Below are positions 44,224 through 53,800 of a DNA stretch of 64,000 nt, piece by piece. The notes below the pieces were generated by a model that was not told the DNA's origin, ran no database searches, and saw only the letters and a list, made by a program, of their open reading frames with translations. The position numbers and the translations under genes are program-made. Location of the stretch: the NCBI GenBank assembly GCA_964448135.1, contig CAYUVH010000009.1, positions 62,001 through 126,000 on the forward strand, read 5' to 3'. The number at the start of each line of letters is the position of its first letter. The stretch's first letter is position 1. The DNA comes from CAYUVH01 sp964448135 (lineage in GTDB: Bacteria > Verrucomicrobiota > Verrucomicrobiia > Limisphaerales > UBA8199).

Positions 44224-45009
44224 ATGTCGTTTACATTCACGTTTTTGGGTTCCGGCACGTCGCAAGGCGTGCCCGTCATTGGAAAAGAGTATCCGCCCGA
44301 GTTCCTGGCCAATCCGAAAAACCACCGCACCCGTCCATCCATCTACGTTACGACGGAAAAAGTCAAATTCGTCGTGGACACCACGCCGGAATTCCGGCTC
44401 CAAATGCTCCGGGAAGGCATCGGCTGGCTCGATGCCGTGCTCTTCACGCATTCGCACGCGGACCACATCATGGGACTGGATGATTGCCGGCGCGTGTGCG
44501 ACCTCCGGGGTTTCAACACCCTGCCGATCTACGCGGGGCCTTCGACGATGAAAGACCTGCGCCGCGTGTTCGCCTATGCGTTCCACGACGGCCCCTGGCC
44601 CAAAGGCTACTTCATGCCGGATCAACGCGTCTTCACCGGGCCCTTCACGCTGGGCGACCTTGAGGTCACCCCCGTTCCGCTGCCCCACGGCTCGCACGAA
44701 TGCTTCGGTTTTCTTTTTTCGCAAGGCGGTCGTGTGCGAATGGCGTATCTGAATGATTGCAAGGAAGTCCCGCCGGCCGTGGTGGAACAGGTGCGCGGCA
44801 TCGAGGTGGTGGTGCTCGACGCCTTGCGCCGCAACCCGCATCCCAACCACATGTGCCTGGACGAAGCACTCACCGCCGCCCGGCGCATTGGCGCGCAACG
44901 CACCTATTTCACGCACCTGACGCACGACTACGATCACGACGTCTCGCAGGCCGAGCTGCCCGCTAGCATCGAATTGGCTTTCGACGGCCTGAAAGTGAAC
45001 TTAAGCTGA
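44224..45009 (+). CDS. MBL-fold metal-dependent hydrolase, PhnP-like
   Basis: 261 residues from ATG 44224. Starts FTFLGSGTSQGVPVIG and has the metal motif TH-S-H-A-D-H (LFTHSHADHIMGLDDCR), VPLPHGSHECFGFLF with a third His, a metal-bridging Asp in YLNDCKEVP, and the late VVVLDALRRNPHPNHM. Typical of the PhnP/YcbJ cyclic-phosphate phosphodiesterase group; exact substrate unknown. A 41-base gap separates it from the next gene. Confidence 0.9.
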   Translation: MSFTFTFLGSGTSQGVPVIGKEYPPEFLANPKNHRTRPSIYVTTEKVKFVVDTTPEFRLQMLREGIGWLDAVLFTHSHADHIMGLDDCRRVCDLRGFNTLPIYAGPSTMKDLRRVFAYAFHDGPWPKGYFMPDQRVFTGPFTLGDLEVTPVPLPHGSHECFGFLFSQGGRVRMAYLNDCKEVPPAVVEQVRGIEVVVLDALRRNPHPNHMCLDEALTAARRIGAQRTYFTHLTHDYDHDVSQAELPASIELAFDGLKVNLS

Positions 45010-45050
45010 CCGAAAGCTGAAATAATGCCGGCCCATTGACCCGCACCGTC

Positions 45051-46808
45051 GTGAAACATCCAATTTATTTTTCGTTGGCCATTCTCCTGGCTGCGTTGCG
45101 CCCCGCCCTGGCGCAGACCAACCGCGCGGCCCCAGCCGGCGCAGAAGTCATCATCGTTTACAACACCAAGGTTCCCGAGTCCAAAGGGATTGCGGAATAC
45201 TACGCCCAGCGCCGGGGCGTGCCCGCCGACCAGATTTTCGGCTTCGAGCTATCCACCAACGAGGACATTTCGCGCGTGGAATTTCGGGAGACACTCCAAA
45301 AGCCGCTCGACGACAAGCTTCAGTCGAAAAAGCTCTGGCGGGTCGGCTCGCGATTCGTCGAGGCAGGCACGAACCACACCAAGCAGGTGGAATGGCGCGT
45401 GATGCAATCCAGAATCCGCTACGCGGTTTTGTGTTATGGCGTGCCCCTGCGGATCATGCCGGACCCGAACCTGAAGGAGGCGGCGGCCGAAAAGATGCGG
45501 CCGGAATTGCGCCGCGACGGAGCCGCCGTGGATAGCGAACTCGCGCTGCTGCCGCTCCTGGAACAAAAGCTGCCCCTCACCGGCCCGGTTCCCAACCTGC
45601 TTTATACAGTGACCAACAGCGCGCGCCTCCATCCGACCAACGGCGTCCTCATGGTCAGCCGGCTCGACGGCCCCTCGCCCGCGATCGCACGCGGGCTGGT
45701 GGACAAGGCATTGGAAGCGGAAGCCGACGGCCTGCACGGCCGCGCCTATTTCGACGTGCGCAACGTGCCGGAACCGGGCCTCAAACTCGGGGACAACTGG
45801 ATCCGCTTCGGCGCGGAAATCTGGCGGCGCATGGGGTTTGAAACGGTGGTGGATGAAAATCCCACGACCTTTCCGCCGGCCTTTCCGATGGATCATATCG
45901 CCTGCTACATGGGCTGGTACGACCAGAATGTTTCCGGCCCCTTCACCCTGCCCCGGGTTGAATTCGCGCCCGGTGCCTTCGCCTACCATCTTTTCTCCTA
46001 CAGCGCCGCGAGCGTGCGCACGGCCGATCGTTTCTGGGTTGGCCCCCTGCTGGCGAAAGGCGCAACCGTCACGATGGGTTGCGTGGATGAGCCTTACCTG
46101 GGGGGAACGCCCGATCTCGGCGTGTTCACCGAGCGTTTTCTGCCGGAGGGCTACACCTTTGGCGAGGCGGCCTACGCCAGTCAACCCCTACTCTCGTGGC
46201 AGACGACCGTCGTGGGCGATCCGCTTTACCGGCCGTTTGGGCGCACCCACACGGACATTCACCAGCAATTGCTCGATACGAAAAACAAGCTCGCCGAATG
46301 GTCGTGGCTGCGGCTCGTGAACCTGAACCTCGTCGTCGGCAAGCCGCTGGATGAAGTAGTCAGGGAGATGGAGAATCTGGACGCAACAAAACAAAGCGTC
46401 GTGCTCACGGAAAAACTCGGGAATCTGTACGACGCCCAGGGCAAACCCGCGTCCGCCGTCCAGGCGTGGCAACACGCGCTCGAGCTCGATCCCTCGTTTC
46501 AACAACGCGTTCGCCTCCATCTCAGCCTTGCCCAAAAGCTCCAGAAGCTCGACCGCGAACCCGAGGCCTACGTCCAATACCAGTTGTTGATGAAGGAGTA
46601 TCCTGACTACCCGGCGCCGCTGGACATCTACCACCATCTGCAACCGATGGCGGTGAAATTGAACCATCCGGAGGACGCAAAACGCTACCAGGCGGAAATC
46701 GACCGCCTCACCCCGCCCCCACCGCCGCCGGCCCCGCCCGCGGGCGCGCCGGCAAATTCAGACTCCAATGGCAAATCGGACCGCTCGAAGGACAAGAAGC
46801 CGAAGTAG
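45051..46808 (+). CDS. TIGR03790-family exported protein with TPR-like tail
   Basis: 585 residues from GTG 45051 (a TTG at 45036 is in frame); signal peptide KHPIYFSLAILLAALRPALA. The body shows AEVIIVYNTKVPESKGIAEY with Y-A-Q-R-R-G-V-P-A, RYAVLCYGVPLRIM and GRAYFDVRN, the pattern of TIGR03790 proteins of unknown function found in PVC and Acidobacteria. Residues about 430-540 resemble TPR helices. The tail is Pro-rich then Lys/Ser-rich; its stop codon is the TAG inside a GTAGCAGCCGAGG repeat half. Confidence 0.75.
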   Translation: MKHPIYFSLAILLAALRPALAQTNRAAPAGAEVIIVYNTKVPESKGIAEYYAQRRGVPADQIFGFELSTNEDISRVEFRETLQKPLDDKLQSKKLWRVGSRFVEAGTNHTKQVEWRVMQSRIRYAVLCYGVPLRIMPDPNLKEAAAEKMRPELRRDGAAVDSELALLPLLEQKLPLTGPVPNLLYTVTNSARLHPTNGVLMVSRLDGPSPAIARGLVDKALEAEADGLHGRAYFDVRNVPEPGLKLGDNWIRFGAEIWRRMGFETVVDENPTTFPPAFPMDHIACYMGWYDQNVSGPFTLPRVEFAPGAFAYHLFSYSAASVRTADRFWVGPLLAKGATVTMGCVDEPYLGGTPDLGVFTERFLPEGYTFGEAAYASQPLLSWQTTVVGDPLYRPFGRTHTDIHQQLLDTKNKLAEWSWLRLVNLNLVVGKPLDEVVREMENLDATKQSVVLTEKLGNLYDAQGKPASAVQAWQHALELDPSFQQRVRLHLSLAQKLQKLDREPEAYVQYQLLMKEYPDYPAPLDIYHHLQPMAVKLNHPEDAKRYQAEIDRLTPPPPPPAPPAGAPANSDSNGKSDRSKDKKPK

Positions 46809-46827
46809 CAGCCGAGGCAACGATGCC
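46805..46827. repeat. Family-2 single arm (GTAGCAGCCGAGG)
   Basis: GTAGCAGCCGAGGCAACGAT, matching the arms of the inverted repeats at 30889 and 58132, but no partner arm follows. It supplies the TAG stop (46806-46808) of the TIGR03790 gene. Confidence 0.65.
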
Positions 46828-46896
46828 CCATCTTTTCCGGAAGTCCCAGAGCCGTAGGCGCGGAATCTATGTAGTCACGAGCGCGCAAGAACATCC

Positions 46897-46957
46897 CCCA
46901 GCCCCGTTCAGGGGCGGCATGATACGCCAAATGATGCCGCCTCTGAACGGGGCTGGG
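46897..46957. repeat. 24-bp inverted repeat (CCCAGCCCCGTTC family)
   Basis: Arms 46897-46920 (CCCAGCCCCGTTCAGGGGCG...) and 46934-46957 (...CTCTGAACGGGGCTGGG) pair at 23 of 24 positions around a 13-base loop. The rest of the 368-base gap to pyrF holds only a two-unit GGTTGCA trace at about 47130 and no gene I can support. Confidence 0.8.
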
Positions 46958-47176
46958 AAATCTGGCTGGCAACGACAACTACAACTATTCCGCGCCTGAC
47001 GGCGCTAACGCAGCCGCCGATTCTCGACCGCAGGATCGCGCGGATCTGAACCGCTTTTCCACTGCCAAAGTTCCAGCCTTGCCCGAGGCCAATGATTTAG
47101 AGTCCCATCACCTCAGCCACAGTCTGGTAGAGGTTGCAGGTTGCCAAGGCGAGGGTGGTTTGGGTTCAATTGCGGA

Positions 47177-47884
47177 GTGAGAAATCCAATACTAGTGGCG
47201 CTTGATGTATCCGGAGCGGATGAGGCTTTGAAGCTGGCGAAGGAATTGCAGCCGGCCGTGGGCGGTTTCAAAATCGGCCTGGAACTTTTTACGAGCGCGG
47301 GACCGGAAATCGTAAAGCGGTTGCGCGGCTCTGGCGCGCAGGTGTTCCTGGACCTGAAGCTGCATGATATTCCGAACACGGTTGCCAGTGCCGTGGCAGC
47401 GGCGGTGCGGCTCGACGTGCAGATGCTGACGCTGCACACCGCGGGCGGCACGGAGATGATGAAAGCCGCGGAACGCGCCGCCCTGGCGGCGGCCGCGGCG
47501 ACGGGCACGGCAGCGCCCTTGATCCTCGGAGTGACCGTGCTGACCAGCATGGACGCGAATACGCTGCGGGAGACCGGCTGCGAAGCGGACCCGGGCAGGC
47601 AGGTGGAGCGCCTCGCACAGTTGGCGGTAAAGGCAGGATTGAGGGGACTTGTTTGTTCGCCCCGCGAGTTAAGTACGTTGAGAAGAGTGCTGCCGCCGGA
47701 AATCCAACTCGTGACGCCGGGGATTCGCGCGGGGACGGAACCGGCGGACGATCAAAAACGGACCCTGACGCCGGTCGAGGCCATGAGGGCCGGAGCAAGC
47801 TGGTTGGTAATCGGCAGACCGATTACCCGGGCGGCCAAGCCGCGGGAGGCAGCGGAAGGCATAGTGGCGAGCCTTCAGGCTTGA
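47177..47884 (+). CDS. pyrF: Orotidine-5'-phosphate decarboxylase
   Basis: Last step of UMP synthesis, 235 residues from GTG 47177 (RNPILVALDVSGADEAL). Catalytic block FLDLKLHDIPNTVASAV contains the Lys/Asp pair; the phosphate site LVTPGIRAGTEPADDQ and SWLVIGRPITRA are present. An open frame upstream to 47141 adds a non-family leader. The gene faces the metalloprotease gene, whose stop is 10 bases from its own. Confidence 0.93.
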   Translation: MRNPILVALDVSGADEALKLAKELQPAVGGFKIGLELFTSAGPEIVKRLRGSGAQVFLDLKLHDIPNTVASAVAAAVRLDVQMLTLHTAGGTEMMKAAERAALAAAAATGTAAPLILGVTVLTSMDANTLRETGCEADPGRQVERLAQLAVKAGLRGLVCSPRELSTLRRVLPPEIQLVTPGIRAGTEPADDQKRTLTPVEAMRAGASWLVIGRPITRAAKPREAAEGIVASLQA

Positions 47885-47894
47885 AACCGCAGAT

Positions 47895-50800
47895 TTATGG
47901 CCGCGTGACGCGCAGCCACACGCGTACGCTGATGAATTGGTTGGTCTTGGGACTCCAGGGGGCAACGACGCGCTCTTTGATGGTTTCGGTAAGGGTGTTG
48001 CCGTCGTCGTTCGTGGAGATCGGGACGATGTAATTCGTTCCCGTGTACCAAGTGGAAATCTCATTGGCGACATAGCTGGCGTAGCCGACGTCCGTCGGTT
48101 CGATCCGCCGATGGTACGTCAGCGTCAGATTGGTTTTACCCGTTTGCGGATTCAGCTCGAAGGCGGTGACCAGTGGCGCATTCGTCTCGGGGAATTTTGG
48201 ATCGCGGTTCACGGCATACTCCGCCAGGTTGACGATGCCGTCGTGATCGTAATCCGCGCCCTCGCCGCTGAGGAGCGGATCGGTCAATTCTTCGAGGGTG
48301 AAATGCGCGATATTCCACACTCCGTACGGCGAGTCGTGGATCGTGACCGTCGCGCTGCCACTGCCGATGGAATACGAGAGGTTCGTAATCACTGTGAATA
48401 TGACGGTCTCATCGCCCTCGGTGCGGTCGTCGAGATAGGGAATCACATCCATGACCACGGTGTTTGAACCGGCCGGGAAGAAAATCACATTGGTGAGGGA
48501 GACGAAATCAACCCCATTGCTGGCAGTACCACTCATGGCGAGGTAGACGGTCAGGTCGGCGGTGGTATCGTCGCGGTTGAAGGTAAATTGTCCAGGGTTC
48601 GGGCCGAGCTCGGCGGCATCGCCATCGGAAGCGTAAACATCGATCCGGGTGGGCTCGATCACGGTCACGGTGGTTTCGTCGTAAACCTTCACCTGGCCGT
48701 CATCCCCGATGAGGCGGAATACGTAATCACCGGCCTGGGTGAATTGGATGACGTTGGTGAGGCTGTTGGCGTTGGTGAGGATGATGGGCACCGGGCCGCT
48801 GATATTTGTCCACGTGGTGACCAGCAGGCCGGGAGGAACCGGTTTGCCATCATCGGTCGCCACGCCATCGAGCTCGGCCGGTACAATCAGCTGAACGACA
48901 ATGTTCGAACCGGCGTCCACAACCGGTCCGTAATTCGGGGGCGGAAGCGTGGCGATGGCGGCAATTTCTCCCGGGCTCAACATGCGCGGGAACAGACGGA
49001 CGTCGTCAATCAACCCGTTCCATGAATTCGAGATTGCGGCGGGTCCCTTGCCGACGATGAAATGCGGGCAATTTGTCAGCACACCTTCCAAGGGAAACAA
49101 CTGCACCAAGGGCTGGTCGGCACGTCCATTGATGAACAGCACAGGCGCCAGCCCGTTGCTCCAGGCGACCACCAGATTCTGCCAGCCATGGCCCACGAGG
49201 TTGCTGCGGCTGACAAAGCGCGAAACGCCGGCCGTGGTCGGGATGGTGATCTCGGTCACGTTGGTCGCCGCTCCGCAGGAAGCGAGCGCGCGCGTGTTAA
49301 TCGCGAAGGTATGGTTCGTGCCCGTGTCATCGGCGGTGAGGATGCCCTGCTCCAAATTGGTGGAATCCGAGCGCACCCAGAGCGAGAGCGTGAATTCACC
49401 GAGGCCGTCGAGGAAGTTGGTGCCGGCAGCATCGCGGACGTGCTGGCCGCCGCCGGCGAAGCTCAACGCTCCGCCCGTCTGTCCATTCGTCACCCAAAGC
49501 GGCGGCCCGGCCAGCACGCCGTCATGGCCCATTCCCGAGCTGTCCAGCGCGGTAGTGCCCGTGCCATCGTCGAAATTCCAGTGGAGGATGTTCGTGGCGA
49601 GCAAGCCCGCGGCATCCACGTTGATGACGACGGTCGCATAGCCTTGGAGCACGCCATCGTCAGCTGTCAATTGCAGGACATACACGCCGGAGTTGGAGAT
49701 GGACACCGTGGTATTGAGCGCGGTGGGATCGCCGAAGGCGAGCGAATTGGAACCGCCGACCTGGCTCCATAGATACGTGAGCGAATTGGTGTCCCCGTCA
49801 TCCACCACGAAGGCCTCGAGGATGATGTTGGGATTGGTTTGCAGCAGGAAAATATTGGACGCCGCGGGGCTGGTGATGGTCACGATGGGGGCAAGATTGT
49901 TGCCGGCATCGATGATGTGCACGACGGCGTTACTGGGCGACAGAATCGTATAGGACGGGTCCGGGAGCAGGGACGCGGTGACGGTTTCGGTGGGTTCGAT
50001 GACCAGTTCATTGGTCGGATAGACCTGCAGATCCACCGTCATGCTCTGGCACGCGAAATGGACATTGGTCAGCATGGGCAGATAATCCACGCCGTAAGTC
50101 GCGGTTCCCCCGATGGCAACGCGCACCGTAATGTCGTAGTCCGGATTTCCCGTGCGGGTGATGCGGAACACCCCCGGAGTCTGACTGCCTTCGATGACAT
50201 CGGCCACCGGGGCATCGATCGTCACCATGGGCTCGTCGTCGTTGATCGTGACGGTGGCATTGGTGAAGGCGCCCAGCACATAGGAAGGGTCGCCGAGCAG
50301 GGAAAGCGTGACCGTCTCCGTGCCCTCGACCAGTGTGTCATCCAAAGGAACAATCGGCAGCTTGACGGAAAGACTCCCGGCGGGAATGACGATGGAATTG
50401 GAGATGGCGGCGTAATCCAAACCGTTGCTGGCGGTCCCGCTGATCTTATAGAAAATTTGCAGCGCGCCATTGGTGGTGCCGAATCGCGTAAAGGTGAACT
50501 CACCGGTATCCGTCCCTGGCTCGGCGGCGGTGAAGTCGCTCGCGTCCAGACGAACGCTTTGATCGTCGTCCAGAATGGTGACGGTGGCTTCGGCGGGATA
50601 AGCGGGCCGGTAAGTCGCGCGGTTTTCCAGCGCGAGAGTGACGGTTTCATCGCCTTCCACCAACGCATCATCCACCGCGATGACCTGGATATTCAGGGAA
50701 GTCTCGCCGTCGGGAATGGTGAATACATTGGTGAGCTGCGCGTAGTCCACCCCATTGATGGCGGAGCCGCGAATCGAGCAATAGACGGAAAGCGGCCCGC

Positions 50801-53800
50801 CATTCGTGGTACTGCGCGAAAGGACAAACAAACCATTCGCGCCGCCTTTTGCGGCGAAGGGAGCGTTGGAGGAAGTGATCCACACCACGGGCAAGGTGTC
50901 GGGGTCGTTGTCGCCGATGGTGACGGTGGCGGTTTTGGGCGTCACCACGCGACCGCCCGGCGTGCTGGTGAGCGTCAGAACGACGGTTTGCGTAAGTTCC
51001 ACGGTACGATCATCCGTCGGAAGCACGGGCAGGTCCACAAACGTAGCACCGGCCGGGATGGTGATCGAAGTTCCCAACGGCGCATAATCGCTGGGTGCGC
51101 TCGCGGTGCCGGTGACCTGGTAATAGACCACCTGCGCGGCATTGGTTGAGCCGGTGCGGGTGATCCGGAAGTTGCCGGCCACGGAATTGGTCTCGGTGGC
51201 GGGGGTTGCCGTCGCCGCGACGGTTACGGTGGTCAGGTCATCATCCACAATCGTATAGGTGTGAATCTTGATGCCGTCGAGGGTGGCGTTGGAGGGATTG
51301 AAAACGACGAGGCGGATCGTGCGATTGGATTGGAGCGTGGAATTATTGTTGATGGTCAGCGGGATGGTCTTCGCCCAATCGCCGGGATCAAAAGTGATCG
51401 GGCCGGGCGCAAGGGTGTAATCACCCGCCGGCGCGGTGCCGCCAATGACGCGGTAATCCACCGTGACCGTGGCGGTGTGGGAAGTGACGCTGAGCCCCAC
51501 ACAGACCCCCGGGGAAAGGCTCTCGAAAACGCTCGAGGTGGCGGCACAGAAACCCACCGACGGAATGCTCGAGGAGTCTTCGTCGGAGATGGTGATGGTC
51601 GCCAGATTCGGGAGAAGAATATTATAATTAGTGCTGGGTAAAACGGAGATCAGCACGGTTTCGTCGTATTCAATCTGCAGGTCGTCGAAGGGGATGATTT
51701 CCACATCCACGGAACTGGCGCCGTCCGGAATCACGACGGTGCTGTCGATCGGCACGTAGTCCACGCCATTCACGGCGCTGCCGCTCACGGCCAGGTTGAC
51801 GGTAAGGTTTCCGCTGGTGACCGCCCCGCGTGACACGCGGAACATGCCCGTGTCCGAGCCGGGTTCGGAAGCGGTTTCATCCGTGGCCGTGACGCTGACG
51901 GAGACTTTCTGGGCATCGTGAATGAACAGGGTGGCTACCCCCGGATCGGTGACGTCGTAGCCGGGATTATTCGTAAGCGTGATGCTCACCGATTCGTCGC
52001 CTTCCACGATGGCGTCGCTCAGCGGATTCACGACAATATCCGCCGAGGTGGCCGTGGCGGGAATGGTCACCGAGCCGCTCAACGCAGTATAATCCAAGCC
52101 CGGCGTCGCGGTGCCGCCGACCGTATAGCCCACCACCAGCGACTCCGTCAAATCGCCATCCCGCTTCACGGTGAACCGGCCCGAGGTGGAAGGTTCGGAC
52201 GCGCTGTCATCGGTAACCGCCACGCTGACACTCAGCAAATCGTCGTCGAGAATCTTCACCGTCGCGGACGAAGTGCCGATCGTGTACGCGCCGTTCGCGC
52301 TGATCGTGGCGATCACGGTTTCGTCGAGCTCGACATCCTTGTCGTCGAACGCCCGCACATTCACGATCGCGCTGCTGCTCCCCGACGGAATCACGACCAC
52401 TCCCGGCAACGAGGAATAGTCCGTCCCCGGCGTGGCGGTGCCCGCGACCGTGTAAAAGACCGTGAGGTCCCCCACCGTGCTGCCATTGCGGGAGAACTGC
52501 AGCAGGCCTGGGTCCGGACCGCTTTCCGGAATCGTGGCGGTGATGGCAGTGATCGAGACCGCCGGCAGACTGGGTTGGTCCTCGCTCAGGATGGTGATGG
52601 TGGCCTCGTTGAGCGCCACCACCATATACGCAGGGTCCTCAAGGATGGTGATTGAAACCGTCTCAGGCCCCTCGACGTTGGCATCATTAAGTGGAGTGAA
52701 CGTGAACGAAATGGAATTCGTTCCCGTCGGAATGGTGACGGTGTTCGTGCCCAGCGCCAGCGTCGGAGCCAGCGAATAGTCGCTCCCAAGGGTGGCCGTG
52801 CCGTAAAGATTGAGGCTGATCGGCAGGTCGGCGCTGAGGTCGCCCGTGCGGGTGAGGGTGATCGTTTGCGAGCCGCCGCCGTTTTCGGCCACGACGTTGG
52901 TGGTCACGCTCAGGCCGACGGTCGGGATTGGGGTGGCGACAAAGTCCACGTCAGTCATGTTGGACAGGACGTTGAGCGAACCAGGTCCGTAAGTGCTGGT
53001 GATAATGTAGCCGTATAGCACGGCGTTCAGGTTGATGTTCGCGGGAACCCCCGTGATGACGTAGCGCCCCTCGGTATCGCTATAACCGCCCAGATAACTC
53101 AATATATTGGTGCCTTCGTTGCCGACTCGCACACCTTGAAGCGGGACGCCGTTCGTGTCCGTCACCCGCCCCGCCAACCGGAAGCCAGTGGGCGCGCCGA
53201 CCGTGACCACGCCGTTCACGCTCGCCACACCGCCTTTCATGTCGCTGACCACACAACGCACCACGTGCTCGCCCGCGGCGCTCCACTTTTTGAAGGTCCA
53301 GGGAAGATTGTTCGTGGCGAAGGTGAAATCGTCGAAGCTCCAGGCGTAGGAAAGCGTGTCGTCGTTCGGATCCGTGGCGGTGCAATGAAAGTGAACGACG
53401 GCGTTGGGAGCCGCGTTGGTCAGATCAATCTCCAGGGCGGCAATCGGCGGCTGGTTCGACGGGAAATGGCCGAGGTTGAATTGCACGTCGAACCACGCAT
53501 TGGTGGCGTCGCCGCTCCGCTGCAAGGGCGTGATATGCACGCCCGCCGCCGTATCGCTGAAGGTCCGGCCGACCACCAGCGCCGCATCTTCGCGGCTCAG
53601 ACTCGCGGTGGGGGTGCCGGGCGTCGTGTCCAAAAGATGCGGGCCGCCCGAGCTCTCGGACCACGGCGACCATTGCAGCATGAGGCCATTATATTGCCAG
53701 GGGTTGCTGGGAAAGCTCTCGCGGTGCTCGATCCAGTAATCCCGCTGGAAATCCTTGTAAGCATGGGCCGCGTAATACTGTCCATCCTGCCGGTGCGGCG

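Noticed and set aside
43524..44483. 319-residue plus-strand open frame overlapping the monooxygenase start
   Set aside because: Overlaps two well-supported genes in other frames and has no recognisable motif.
47895..53100. Possible CRISPR or DNA repeat array
   Set aside because: The repetition is at protein level (Calx-beta modules, about 100 residues) with diverged DNA, without short identical repeats and spacers.
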